From Halocafeteria seosinensis (Eukaryota > Sar > Bigyra > Bicosoecida): 64,000 nt of DNA. The stretch is from assembly GCA_001687465.1 (NCBI GenBank), contig LVLI01000172.1, positions 186,001 to 250,000 of the forward strand. The letters run 5' to 3'. Shown piece after piece: positions 38,101-50,473 of the stretch. The stretch's first letter is position 1. Each line of letters begins with the position of its first letter. A program made the position numbers and the translations under genes. The notes below the pieces were generated by a model that searched no databases, had not been told where the DNA came from, and worked only from the letters and a program-made list of their open reading frames with translations.

Positions 38101-41100
38101 TTTGCGGATGGTTCAGTCTCCTTATATGTGAATGGGCGATGTGAGAGAGTTGCGCGACCACATATCCGTGTACCTAGTATTATTTTGCTGCCGAATTCGT
38201 CAATTGGAAGCACGACCCATAGTTTTTGTGGCGAGTTGCAAGAAGTTAGATTGTGGCAGCATGCTCGTTCCCCCTTGGAATTGTTGCGGGACATCAACCG
38301 GCAACTCTCAGTGGATTCCTTTATGCCGTCACTCCTCGGATATTGGACGTTCAACGAAGGCAAGGGGAAACATGTTAGAGATTATACGGGCCGTTATGAC
38401 AAGTGTATAGTGAAGAATGCTAAGTGGGTGACAACAACAGATTCTCCTACTGATTTAGGCGTCAATAACGCCGATGGTGTGTCTTCGGCACTGGAAGGCT
38501 ATTCCACGGCCTCCGATTGCACATGCCCTGAAGGAAATGTCTCGATACAATCAAAGGAAACAGAACCAAGTGGTTCTAGCGTTTGTCCTGATCCTGGATT
38601 GTGGAACCAATATGTTGGCCGCATTTCATGTATGGGCCAGAAGTCTCTAAAAGCTAGCTGGCGGAACGACGTTCAGTACGCCTTTCATTTAAGTTTTGAC
38701 AAGTTTGAAGAAGATGATGAAGCTGCGAAAGGGGCAAGGCTTTTCCACGCGTTGACAGATTCGGCTAGTGTTGAAGGCGCCTACGCGTATTTTGTTCATG
38801 GCACCGTGGAGCTTCCCGACTTCTTGGCGACAGTACCAGTTATAGGTAAAGTCAGCACCGAGAAGCCTTGGGATACACGTACTCCTGTGAGTAAAGCTAG
38901 TCTTGAGTTCGTTTCACGTAGCATAAAGACGGGTACTCCAGAACTGCTTTCTTGGATCTCGGGTGCTAGATTTGTCGGGAGGATTAACGGTTCTATTGTC
39001 GAGGGGGAGTGGTATAACCAAGTATCTTCGGACCACATAGCTGTTGCTCGTCCTGGTGACATGTGGTTCCACCATTTCCTCCATTCGGAACAGTGCAAGA
39101 TAAGTTCTGATGGTAGTGAAGTATTGCATGTTGGCGAAGGGGATGGGTGGGGCCTTTGTGTAATCCAAAGTGTCGCTCCTCATAGCTACCTGGCGGGGCA
39201 ACTGGTTTCAATGGAAAGTGTTGTACCTTCGTGGCCAAACCGAATGGAAGATAACGAAGCGGCTTTGGCATGGAGTGACGTATCTCAAGGCGGGTTTAGT
39301 AGCGGTGTGTGGCTTTGGGAGGTTGAAGTCTCCCAGGTGAATAATCCTGTTAGTGTTGGAATCACTCGTCCTAACGTACAATTTAGTGAATTTCTTGGAG
39401 AGACAGGCGAATCATGGGGTTGGCAACACAATGGAGAGCTGTGGCATCGAGGTCAAAATAAACGGTATGGAACGCCGTGGAACGAGGGCGACATTATAGG
39501 GGTGCTTTTGGATTTAAATAATGGGACCTTGCAATTCTTGAAAAATGGAGAATCTGCGGGCGTTGCGTTCAGCGGTATAATGAACGAAGCTGGTGCTAAC
39601 GAGTTTATACCTGCTGTCGGTCTTTGCGGTTCGAACACGAAAGTTCGTTTACGGGGATTGCAGCACGGCAAGAAGGATATCTCCTATGCTATACCGGAAG
39701 CTAGTGAGTCATCCGAGACGACTGATAGGAACGACAACTACTTCTATTCTGGGACGAGTAAGATGGTAAAATTCTCTGGCAATTTCCATTTTGGGCAGCA
39801 GCATGGATTCGGGCAGCTTATCAGAGATGGGGAGTCATTGGAAGGAAAATGGTACCACGGGAAAATGCACGGTCCGTTTAAGGTGAAATCGCTGTCAGCA
39901 GAAGGTATCCCAACGTATGTCACGTATACTGACGACAAGAAGAGCGACGTCACTGATGAACAGCACTATACTCGGGAAGTAGCTCACTGGCAGCAAATGC
40001 TGGAGCAGTTTGCAGATCATCAAAGAATTACTAGACTAGCCGGAAAGTTTGAAGCAGATAGGTCGCAGTTCTTTGTCTGGCAGCCCACCCAGTGTTCCCG
40101 CGGACTTCGGTTATCGGACGAGCTTAACACAGTGCGGACATCGCGGCGACCTGACTCTGGAGGGCTAGTGATTGGCAGTCGTGGGTTCTCTCAAGGTATC
40201 CATTACTGGGAGGTTTTCCTCGAAAGTCGTGATTTTGAGGCCCACACTAATTTAATGATGAACAATGGTGCCGCTATGATCTTTGTTGGCGTTTCAGAAC
40301 GTAGAGAAAGCGACTACAACCGTTGGCAAGGTTACGGCTTCATGAACTACATGGCGGTGTCTTCACCGAACATTGGCGGAGAGCGACTTTACGGTCAACA
40401 CATGCTACCTAACGATCGGATAGGAGTTCTTCTTAACATGGATGAAGGCAGCCTGACCTTTATGCGCGAAGGTCAGGCATTTGGTCAATATAAATTTGAC
40501 GACTACGGCAACGCTTTCAAATATGTTCGCTCAGGTGCTCGAGGTGGTCCAACCTCTCGGGTGCTGTACCCGTGCCTCGGCCTGCGGTTTCCCGCTGATC
40601 CCGTAACTATCACCCGCACGAAGTGGCTATCGTTGCCGGGGGAATCTGCCCAGAAGGCTCTTTCTTCTGTACTTGAGGCTGCAACGTTGTTGCAACGATG
40701 GGATCGACCAATAAAACGCAGCATTCAGCTTCCCCATGACGTTCAACGGGAAGCGTTTCAGCGGTTTCAACGAATGGAAGAAGGTAACTTAGTTGAGGCT
40801 CGGACGCGAATAGGCGAGTCGATATTATTAAACCAATCTAAGGCTGCGTTTGACCGCGTTATCGAGGACCAGGGATTGCAAGTTCCTGTGTATGCTGATG
40901 GTAAAGTGTACTTTCAGGAAAAAGAAGTAACTGTTCTGGGCGTGTTTCGGGAACGCATCTGGTACTATAAAGACAGCGAGGGTGCCTGGTTTTGGTCGTA
41001 CAAAGAATTAGACGAGGCCGTCTTCAATAATGAAGCGAATGTTATTGATAACGGAAATCCAGAGAATGAAAATATGCAGGAAAGCCCTTCGTCTGTCTCT

Positions 41101-42870
41101 AGCTTTTCTCAATTCTACGCATGGATAATGGATCCGCTGTGGTCAGTTGAGATGGATGAGCGCCTGGTCCAGGTCGTCAACCATCAATGTGACGATGCTG
41201 GCACCGAGCCGGAGAATTTGAAATTGCAATGCGTATCTTCTTCGATAAAAGGCTATGATTGGTTTAAGAAGCCAGAGAATTTACCCTTGATGCGGGCGAG
41301 GTACGCTGTACTACTGTCGCTGAACAAAAGACTCGGGTCTTTGTTCCCTATGGTGGACATGACAATAAGTCGTTCACGATTAGCAACGTCTAACCCGAAA
41401 CGGCTGCAAATTCCGTCCGCCATGGGGCGTCGTCTCGCTAGGTTACGAGGACTGGCCTTTTCTAGGACAAAGAATCAATTCCTTAGAAACGTGCTGGAAG
41501 CAACGGTCACGTATACGGAACCAGCTTCTGAGAACTTTTCGCGCCCAAGTGGCATTCCGGAGATTAACATCAATATGGTCCGAGCGTCGAGGCCAAAACT
41601 GGAGTCGCAGAGTGATCCTCTCTATCGCTTCAGGACTTCGGTGTTTGGTCAGTTATATGAGAAGACCGTTGACTGGAATGCGGCGTTCTTCAGACGCGAT
41701 TATGCTTACGAGCAGGATGAAGGACAGCAGCGTAACTTCTTTGTCAGATTGGAAGGGGAAGGCGTGGATGACAATGGTGGGCCCTACCGAGCAGTCATTG
41801 AGAAGAGTATTGCTGATGAAGCGGCAGGTCCCCTCAATCTCCTGGTTCCTTGTCCAAACAGTCAAGCTGGAATTGGCTCCAATCAGGATGCTTTGATGCC
41901 CAATCCCATACTCGAAGAGGACAACAGTTCGAACACACGGGACTCCGAAAGGTCGCGATTCGGTCTTTTTGGAGAGCCACTGAAGAATCCCAATTCCACT
42001 GTTGGGAAGCTGAAGCAATATGAGTTTTTGGGCCTTTTAGTAGGATCGTGTGTTCGGCACGGTATCTTGCCCAATGTCACGCTTCCGAAGCTCATGTGGA
42101 GGCCTCTTGTAGGTCTCAGTATTCGTCATGAGGACATATTTGAAGTCAACGAAACGGTGTATCGGAGTGTGACGGCAATGAGGTCGCTGCAACCGGATGG
42201 GGAAATGAACGAATATGCAGTGGAGGAACTGAGGCGATACGCTTCCGAATTCGCTCAACAAGTGTCTTCACCGCCCTCTCAAAGACTCCTTCGCCGATCG
42301 CGGTTTCTTACATTCGATGAATTGGACGATTTTATATCGACTGGTATGGAGCTTTATACACATGCTGTAGAGCAACAGTTGACGGCTTTCCTTCAAGGTC
42401 TTGGTGGCGTCATTCCTCACGAAATATTACCCTTGTTCACAGAGAAAGAAGTCGAAACTCTTATCTGTGGAGAACCACACATAGACTGGAAGCTGTTGAA
42501 GCGAGTTGCAGAGTACAAGCATTGCGCTGGGGAGAGTACGACTATCAAGTTATTCTGGGAAATAATTTCCGAGATGGATCAAGAAGAATTGAAGAAGTTT
42601 TTGCATTTTGTTGCCGCACGAAACAGACTTCCTCCTTCCCCAGACGGCTTCCCGATGCCCTTCCGGATTGAAATGATGGACGAAGAAGCTGCCACAAATG
42701 GTTTACTGCCCAAGTCGGCAACCTGCTTCTTTAGGCTATCACTTCCTCCGTACCAGGATAAACAGACTCTGCGGCAAAAAATCCGCTATGCCATGCAAAA
42801 TGCTACCACGATGGATGCCGACTGGCCAGTGCGAACTGAGAATATCATGGAAGGGTTTGATCAGGAGTAA
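23114..42870 (+). CDS. Giant HECT E3 ubiquitin ligase with SPRY, LamG-like and UBA domains (~6,562 aa; HECTD4/HERC1-like)
   Basis: Two exons: 23114-24722 and 24791-42870, joined by a 68-base gtgagt...ttgcag intron that restores DTSGGSYADRVEA. Approximate residue order: SPRY ~300-480 (GDNPQSWSWCGQRN); LamG/concanavalin-like fold ~580-760 (WTHLAVSFEKSKTRFYVNGG); long helical regions; further SPRY-like ~3540-3715 (MCWEWEII); UBA ~3897-3937 (TLTAMGFMEDQCIAALHQAG). Then come a UIM-like helix ~4743-4760 (DEDFRTALAMQLEEA), an RG-rich patch ~4820, and a second LamG ~4940-5070 (WVHLTFVFADGSVSLYVNGR). These are followed by SPRY ~5370-5490 (GESWGWQHNGELW), MORN-like ~5530-5570, SPRY ~5650-5805, and the HECT domain from ~6150. 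The HECT active-site cysteine is C6515 (KSATCFFRLSLPPY), which accepts ubiquitin from an E2. No RCC1 repeats were seen, unlike HERC1. ATG at 23114 was chosen because the upstream frame is low-complexity. Confidence 0.92.
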
Positions 42871-43241
42871 AACTTCATATTGGTCAGGAAGTCACATGCG
42901 TACGATGTGACACATAGAGTTGTAGAGTTACTGTATCAAACAATATTGTACTCATTCTACCACAACGTCTAGGATATAGCGTGTACCTTTCAACGTCCTG
43001 CTGAGGACCCGTACAGTACTGCGTAAACGTTGTTGCTCTCGCGGTTGAAGTTCTCACACCATCCATCAGCCTGGCATCAGGGCCAGATGGGGTTGGGCCG
43101 GTTTGGTTGCGGGCTGCAGATCATGAATGTGAGTGACTCGGATTGTCTGACTGCGTGGACGACAGCCAACCATCGGTAGCGTAGCGCAGCGTGTATTTGC
43201 CTTTCGTGGAAACTAGTGATAGAACGTTTTCGAGCAGGACA
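42871..43241. other. Intergenic region upstream of DHCR24
   Basis: 371 bases between the HECT-ligase stop and the DHCR24 start. Overlapping minus-strand frames here have no motif. Presumed HECT 3' end plus DHCR24 promoter and leader (gagcaggacaATGAATG). Confidence 0.5.
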
Positions 43242-45876
43242 ATGAATGTGACAGACATTCCTGTTCTTCGTACCTTTCTTCCCATGAGCTGGAATGAGGT
43301 CCAAGTGCCCCTGCTCATGGAGGGGCCCCATGGGGAGACGTATACGCAACTTGCGGCGCTCATGACACTCGCCTGTGGGCTCTATCTTGTCTGGCTCGTG
43401 GCGGATTGGTACATTCGCAACTACGTGTATGACGGTAAGTACCGCCCATCGACGGCAACATTCAAACAACAAAAGCGTAGTAGAGGGACAAGAAAAAGGA
43501 AAGAAAAGAAAAGAAAAAAAATTAAAAATTGCTGGATATTTTTTATTGTCTGGATTCCACCGGTTCGTGTGTGGTGATTTAATTCTGCGTGCGGCGGGCT
43601 GGTGGTGGAAGGAAAGATCCGTTGAGAAGTTCTGACGTGGAAACTATCTTCTCCTTGTACTGTTGTACCCCATACCTGGTATATTCTGTGTGTTATATAC
43701 TGGTTCTGCAGGGTGGATTGGATTTCTGCTGAAATTCCGATGGATCGCTGTGCTGTTTGTGGTGTTGCCTTTGTCGCGAATCATGGGTCTCATCAGCACT
43801 CTGCGGCAATGGTACTTCGACAAGTTTCTGTCAGCACCAGAAGAACATGACAAACGCGTTCGCGACATTCAAGCAAGAGTTAAGCGGTGGATTGAACGAG
43901 GTCGTCCGGGAGGCCGTCTTTGTACCGCTCGGCCCCAGTGGCAGCGAGTGCAGATGAGGGTTGGTAAGTAGTGATCAGAAAATTGGAACAAGGAACGCCA
44001 CGTCGTGTTCATTGTTTCTTTTACTTCGGCGATACATCAGGAACGTACCAAACCAAGGAAAACGCCATACCGATGAATATGTACGACATCCTGGAAATCA
44101 ACACGAAGAAGGAGAGGCCGTATGTTCGCGTTGGTAAGTTGAGCTTTATGCGCCATGCCAGCCCTTGTTTCTAATGGATCCCTGAGAAAACAATACGTGT
44201 ATAACCTTTTCCTGATTACTCAGAGCCTGGTGTCAACATGGGACAGCTAAGCAAAGCGCTGTTGAAACACGGATACACTCTTCCAATAACCCCCGAGTTG
44301 GAAGAACTCACTGTGGGTGGATTGATCAATGGCTACGTACGTTGCACAAAATATAGCTGTGTCGAAAAGGCAGCATCATGGGTTGCCAATTATCCGTGCA
44401 GGGGTTAGAGTCGTCTGCACATAAATATGGCCTCTTTGCGGACACAGTGCAAGCTTATGAAATTCTAGTTGCAAATGGCGATGTGCTCCGCGCTACTCCT
44501 GAGCAGAACAAAGATCTCTTCTACGCTATTCCATGGAGTTATGGCGCCCACGGATTCATGATGGCTGTCGAATTGGATATTATTCCCTGCCATCCATATG
44601 TCCGCCAACAATATGTAACTCTCCACGGAAGAGACGAAATCATCAAGCATTACAAAAAGGTACGGCCAACATTGACGACATTTTGCTTTGTGCTGGAAGG
44701 TCAAGTACCTCACCCCCGGGTACAACTGTTGCTTTATTCAGCACATTATGGCAGAAGATCCGCATGAATTTGTGGAGGTAATTTTTTATTCACCGGAATT
44801 TGCGGTCCTATTTCTTGGGGATTATGCTCGTATGTATTATATCTTTACGGAGTCGATCTCGCCCATGTGGATATCATTGGTAAGGTCGTTTCCTTCTTGA
44901 CCGCAGCGTCATCTGAAGCTGAGAGCCCCGAAAACAAGAACCGCATCAACGAGGGTATGTATTGTAGGAACCGACAAAAATTAAGATGATAAGCTGTTAC
45001 GTCTCAATGATATTGGAGGGCCTGCTTGCAGTTGACAAATGGTATAAGAAGTGGTATTATGCTCATGCTCTAGACATCGTCAAAGAGCAAAACGCGACCG
45101 TGGATGACCCTGTGGTCGAATACATTCCAACACGGCAATTCTATCATCGGTAGGTGCACATGCGATTCCAACCCTTTTCCCGCCTGTTGCTGAAACGACG
45201 AGTTGGATTGCAGACACACGAAATCCATATTCTGGGAGGGAGAACTCATCTTACCTTTCGGTAACCATCCACTGTTCCGGTATGGCTCACAAACCCTGAC
45301 TACTAATGGACTACGATTCTTACTTGTCAATTGTATCCACAACCATGCAGATACACCCTTGGCTGGTTGATGCCGTTGAACGTTGGTATCCTGAAATTAA
45401 CTCAGGGGGAAAAGCTGAAGGAATACTATTACACTCGCCACGTCTGCCAGGATGCCCTCGTTCATGTTGACAAATTGAAGGAAGGGGTAGAATTTTTCCA
45501 CAAGAACTTCGAGTGCTATCCGTTATGGTCCGTAGGCCACCGCACCTACAAGACCGAGCCGCAAGGGATGATGAAACCCTTGGAAAAGGACCGGAAGCTT
45601 AAGCCAGGCGAGTACGAGATGTGGGTCGATATCGGCGCTTGGTATGTTCCGGGACCGGTATGGCGGCACGAACCATATGACGGAACTGCGCGTCGCAAAG
45701 CCTTTGAGGAATGGTGTATCAAGGAAAACGGCTACCAGTGTCTCTACGCTGTGACAGAGATGACTCGAGAGCAGTGGCGAACCATGTTCAACATGGACAT
45801 CTACGATCACGCACGAGAGAAATATAAGTCAAAGGATGTCTTTATGGACACCTATGATAAAATCAGCAGAAAATAG
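43242..45876 (+). CDS. DHCR24: Delta(24)-sterol reductase (DHCR24-type FAD oxidoreductase), ten exons, 584 aa
   Basis: Exons 43242-43434, 43712-43963, 44041-44133, 44224-44336, 44402-44659, 44742-44829, 44907-44954, 45032-45149, 45214-45279 and 45351-45876 are all phase-consistent. The enzyme reduces the C24 side-chain double bond of sterols (desmosterol to cholesterol or the equivalent) using FAD and NADPH at the ER. Exon 1 and early exon 2 encode membrane helices ([27 protein letters not shown]). The FAD-binding PCMH part shows [26 protein letters not shown], then [39 protein letters not shown] and [14 protein letters not shown]. The C-terminal part shows [20 protein letters not shown] and [14 protein letters not shown]. 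Length and order match the family (~515-590 residues). Intron 1 (277 bases) holds a purine-rich tract at ~43490-43530. It converges on GPN3 with only ~26 bases between stops. Confidence 0.93.
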
Positions 45877-45902
45877 AATGTCTTTCAGCTATCCCCTGCT
45901 TT

Positions 45903-47018
45903 TCACACGTCGTTTGGCAAGTTTTCAGAAACATCTGGCAGCTCGTCTTGCGGATCTGCATTGGTTCACATCAACAATGCAATACACTTGATTTGTGCCT
46001 TCATGCACAGAAAAGACAGTAAACAGCCCACCTTTGGGTTCGATATCTTCTCCGTACTGTAGCGCATGATCCACGTAGGCAAGGACATTCCCCACGCTTT
46101 CTTCGTCCGTAATATCTAAGGGCGTAAAGACAACTAGATTGTACTCATCAAGCTGCAGTGTCGACGGCAATGGAGAAAGGGTAGTAAAAAAGAGGGGACC
46201 AGGTTTGAACGTTGTAATAATCCTCTAGATACGTACAATCCGAGCGACAGCTTCATTCAGCCGCCTAAACTTTGGCGGTGTTGCTGCTGATAGCTCTCTG
46301 AGCATCAATTCTCCCGAGGGGGACAAATACTCTTCAATTTTCGCCTTATCCACCAAGTCACATTTGGTCAACACCTGCGACTCCATACATCCTTTTCATG
46401 GTGAATAACACTCCTAGGGTAGGATATTTTGTTCGTCTGCTTCTTACATTAACATGGGATAATTCCAAGTGCATCATCGCCGCCAACGCCGACAAGTTGC
46501 CCGCCATTAATTTGGCGGCATCCGATGCAAAGAACGAGTCTATGGTGTACACTCCACAGCAATAGAAGCCCGTATCGGACAAATGCTTGGCCACTTCGGG
46601 CATAACAGGGACATGACTGTATAGCTCAATTTGGCCCGGACAATCCAGGAGGAGGTAGTCATCCTCTTGGTACGTGTCTAAATGGTCCTGCAGCCAGTCC
46701 ATATTCTCCAACAAGTACTCCATACAAAAGATGAGGGCCCCATTGGGCCCGTATCCGAGCTCCTCCATCACATCGTCGACAGTGATGAGATTACGGATAT
46801 CAGCCGACACCTGGTAGTGGAACTCTTCCGCCGCCGGATCGAGGTTTATCACGCGTATACTGCGTCCACTGTTGGCGGCATGCTCCTGAATGCACCGGCA
46901 ATACGTGCTCTGCATACAGACTTGTTTGTGTCATGAGATTATGCACGACAGACGTGTTATGCATGCAACATACCTTGCCAGTTCCAGCCGGCCCCATGAC
47001 GATTTGGGCGTATTTCAT
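45903..47018 (-). CDS. GPN3: GPN-loop GTPase 3, five exons, 272 aa
   Basis: Exons 47018-46974, 46909-46448, 46374-46237, 46152-46032 and 45955-45903. GPN GTPases chaperone assembly and nuclear import of RNA polymerase II/III. Motifs: P-loop GPAGTGKST formed across intron 1; the signature GPN insert (GYGPNGALI); DCPGQIEL (G3); and LTKCDLV (G4) formed across intron 2. The 272 residues fit GPN3 (~280). The last splice uses a GTGGGC donor and ATGCAG acceptor. It gives an acidic tail (EPKDPQDELPDV...), as expected after the EPK block. Without that splice the frame would end at 45925 with an unlike, Cys/Arg-rich tail. The start codon lies 84 bases from the divergent NOP5NT gene. Confidence 0.9.
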
Positions 47019-47102
47019 GGCTATACGACTGTATTGTTGGAAATCTTTATTATATCATACATACCATATATTCTTCTTTCTTATCAGTCAATTCCTTTGA
47101 AT
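47019..47102. promoter_or_regulatory. 84-base bidirectional intergenic promoter region
   Basis: The ATGs of GPN3 (-) and the NOP5NT gene (+) are separated by 84 A/T-rich bases. Both genes relate to RNA polymerase assembly or nucleolar function, so shared regulation is conceivable. No specific site was identified. Confidence 0.45.
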
Positions 47103-48045
47103 ATGGGAAAACCATTATATTTGCTATTTAAGCCGCCGGGAGTCTCTTCCACTTCAGCTGCCCCGTCATCATCGTCCTCATCGGCCACGGACAAGATACC
47201 ACAAGAGAAAAACTCAGGACAAGAATCGAAGTGCCACTACGCGCTGTTTCAAGTTGTGGGACAGGAACCGCAAAAATTCAAAATCAGGAAAGCCAAAAAG
47301 TCCTTTGAGGAATTCAGGAAACTTGTCACCATGAAAGCGCTACTCGAGGGCACCGGCCCGGCCACCGGGGAGCATGAAAGTGATACATTTGAAGCATTTA
47401 AGACAGGTAAGCCTCGGTAAACTGCATAATGACTTGCGTTATGATGTGTACTCTTGTGCTTGTATTGGAGCAGGGAAACTATCTGAAGCACTAAAACAAT
47501 TCCTGAAAGACAATTTACCGCGTGCAGGAACGCAGCAATACTTAATAGGAGTGGTACGTATTCTTTGAACGTAGCGGAAGCAAGCAAAGCCACAAGATGA
47601 GCAAAAGACAAGAAGTTAGGTGTTTGAATGATGTCTTCCATCACAGCTTTACCAGGATACGGCAAAGGCCATCAAGGAAGAACTAGGATTGCCATGCATG
47701 AGTGGAGGGAATGTGAGTAGATTCCGGTCACACCTCTCTCATATCATATACTGCCCAACACCATTATTACAACTACAGATTGGAGAACTGATACGAGGGA
47801 TATTTCCAAACTTTTCGAAGCTACTACAAGAGTACCACTCAGGGGATAACATATCGCTTGACAACTCGCTGACTAGAAGCACCGGCAAACGTGCGCGAGC
47901 TCAGGATAGCACTTTGGACACACACGGAAAGGATAAAGCGCGATCAAAAAGTACAAAACATGGCAGCTCTTTTACAGCATCTAATAAAAGGCAGAAAAAA
48001 GGGCGAAGAGCAAAGAAAAGAAAAATGGCCACAGAAACTGCTTAA
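47103..48045 (+). CDS. NOP5NT-domain protein without the Nop domain (Nop56-like N-terminus), four exons, 238 aa
   Basis: Exons 47103-47406, 47474-47553, 47647-47712 and 47779-48045, joined in phase (gtaagc/gagcag, gtacgt/tcacag, gtgagt/ctacag). The protein aligns by eye to the N-terminal domain of Nop56/Nop58 box C/D snoRNP proteins: CHYALFQVVG, ALLEGTG, SEALKQFLKDNLP, YLIGV, then AKAIKEELGLPCMSGGN and IGELIRGIFPNFSKLL. In Nop56/58 this is followed by a coiled coil and the RNA-binding Nop domain. Here the chain instead ends in a short Lys/Arg-rich tail (SNKRQKKGRRAKKRKMA), a likely nucleolar signal. This domain normally contacts fibrillarin, so a fibrillarin-binding or regulatory paralog is inferred. 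An Asp/Ser stretch near 165-185 separates the two parts. Confidence 0.75.
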
Positions 48046-48082
48046 ACAGCCCCTTTAAGACAAATATATATTTCTTCCCTCC

Positions 48083-49447
48083 TCATGCCTCGGTTTCTTG
48101 CTGTCCGTGACATGCGGTTTCTTCGTCCGCTGTCCTCGAACTATCGTTTTCTTCGTCTTCAAGTCGCTGCCTCTCTTCGTCCATTAGCTTCTCCAGGCGC
48201 TTCAGATCCTTGACGCGCTCTTGAACCTCCAGTTTTATAATACCCATCTCTTCCCTCGCTTTCCTCTCATCTATTTGTTCCAGTTCTTCAATGTATTGAT
48301 TGCGCTCATTGATTTCCTGCACGAGCAAAATCGTAAAAACAGTGTCCTGACAGCTAACTGCTAAGCAAAAATCATACCCCAATAATTTTCGCATGTAATT
48401 GATCCATTTCTCGGAGTTCCTTTGATTTACCATCATCCCTTTGATAAGATACATTGGCCCGTTTATTCTTGTTTTTCTTTCCCGTGATCATTGACAGAGG
48501 TATATTGCCTGTAGAAACGCCACGAAGGACGTCAACAGCGCGCGTGACGTGATGTCCATTCAGGGAAGTAACGCACCTCGCAATGGCTGTTGCGTCAATT
48601 CCTCCGGAAGACTCTTTCCTCCCTTATATTGGTTCAAAGACTGCAGCTTCCTCTTTTCAGTCTCAGTAGCAACAGGCTTTCTCAAAGGTTCCGCGGTTCT
48701 GTATTTGGAAGCGTTACAACAAACAAAGGATGTTCAAGGAGCACAACGCGCTGAGCAACAATCATAAAACTCTTCGTACCCTTCTGCTTTTCTTCGCTGT
48801 TCCGATTCAAAGCGTTTAATGTTTTCCAGGTTCCTCCGACGAGAGTCGTTTGCTTCAATGGGAGCCTTTGGCTTACTCTGTATGGAAAAAATGAAGTAGG
48901 TAGCGAGAGTCTGAGTTACAACAGGACTAAAACTTACCTTCTTGACACCCACTTGAGGAACGTCCATATTCCGTATCTCCTCACGATTGAATGTTGCCGT
49001 CCTAGCATCCGCCTCGGGCATACCACCAGCTGGTATGAAATCAGGCCTGGGTTCGGAGGTCGTCCTAGTTTTCGGCGCAGGAACGTTCACTTGCGGTTTG
49101 TTTCCTCCGTAGATGCGCGACAGTAATCTACCCGCTTCCGTGCCTGCAAACGCCTTCCAGGCGTCAGACTTCACTTGAGGCTGCTGATGCCTTTGTTGGA
49201 GCACTTGTTGAACTTCTTGCTCCTCCAGGTCGTCAGAATCAGCTTCTTCTTGTGGGGCGTCGGCAGGGGAGAATCGCCGGCTATCTCCTCTCCATGGCCC
49301 TGTCATCCTCCCCGAATTCGACGAACCTCCAACTGCATTACTAGCCCCTTGGTATATGGGGGTGGATGTTTCGTTCCTCGACGATGGGTAAAAGGAAGCA
49401 GATCCCGTGCGACGGGATGTGGTTGAAGCCGATCCGCTTTTGCTCAT
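48083..49447 (-). CDS. UPF0193 (EVG1/C22orf23)-like protein, five exons, 364 aa
   Basis: Exons 49447-48938, 48877-48780, 48698-48577, 48508-48378 and 48316-48083 keep phase throughout. After ~85 disordered Ser/Gln-rich residues the order of motifs resembles UPF0193: LLSRIYGGNKPQVNVPAPK, RRRNLENIKRFESEQRR, EKRKLQSLNQYKGGKSLPEE, then a C-terminal coiled coil (LHAKIIGEINERNQYIEEL). The tail is acidic (EDEENDSS). UPF0193 proteins are of unknown biochemical function and are known mainly from ciliated organisms. The assignment is from memory of the family pattern and needs a profile search. Its stop lies 37 bases from the convergent NOP5NT stop. Confidence 0.55.
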
Positions 49448-50473
49448 TCTGTCGTTTCATACGCTATAAATGTACAGCATCTAGTCTAATAAATAGAGCG
49501 AAGAAATACTTGTTTATCAATCCTTGTGTGCAGAGCGGCTCTGATACTATTAGTCTACTACAGCAGCCTCCTCCAGGAGGGACGGCAAACTCTTCTGAGC
49601 TTCACAAGTCCTTAACGGCCGCAAGAAGTTGTAGACAACTTGTGGTACAACATTCCGGAGGTTCGAACACGTGATGCTGTAGGATACGAAGCAGCATTAC
49701 ATTATGCGATCATAAACACTACAGAGCGCTATGCTTTAGGAGATGTTCAAGGTAATGAAGCAGGCCTTTGTCCCTGACACTCCTCACTAAATTCCGCATC
49801 TGAGCCAGACCAACGACACAGCAAGGGGAGTTCCTCATCGCACTTCTATTCTCTTAAAGTTCGTCTCCTTCCAATGACTATCGACACACCTTACGTCGAT
49901 CAGCATTGTCTCAACATCCCAATGCGATACTACCCCAATAAGCAGTACACCCGCACGTGGCTTTCTGCTGTTCCGATATCCCTATCCTGGGCGATGGCCT
50001 CCCGCTCATGTATTCGTCGCACCTGGCAGTCTTCTTCCCTTTCAATTGTTTGTACTCTATGATCACATTCAATTCAGGCTTATGATACCTAACATTAGTA
50101 TCTTCTTGCCTCTTTTCTTTCACGGTTTTTATTCTCCGTGTTTACTTATCTGGTATTTGGTGTTATTGTCCTTTCGTTCACTTTTTGTAGCTGCATACTT
50201 TTGCGAATCAGTCACTGAATGTAATGCTTTTGATTCCTAGCAAGTAAGGACCTAGCTCAAGTTACTAGGTAACCTGCAAGTTTCGGTGGTGTTGGTTGTA
50301 CAAGTTCACTTCGACGCCAACTTCACAAAATCGTCTCCTCCCTTAACGCCCTATATAACATGGTTTGACTGTGTTGAGTGGACGCTGTAGTACATTGCAC
50401 TATCGCGAGTCGTTTATGTAGGGTTACTGATCACTGCTGATTGCGCATTGACAGCACTGCGTTCCATCGCACT
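49448..50473. other. Divergent intergenic region
   Basis: About 1.0 kb between the start codons of the UPF0193-like (-) and coiled-coil (+) genes. A GGTTCGAA box near 49659 is not in a foldable tRNA context. Short frames lack motifs. A T-rich stretch with TTCTTTT-type runs lies at ~50100-50200. Nothing else is supported. Confidence 0.5.

Noticed and set aside
43077-43472. 131-codon minus-strand frame antisense to DHCR24 exon 1
   Set aside because: It overlaps a clear coding exon on the other strand and shows no family motif.
49640-49680. Possible tRNA gene (GGTTCGAA B-box-like sequence)
   Set aside because: No matching A box, T-stem or acceptor stem pairs at the correct distances.
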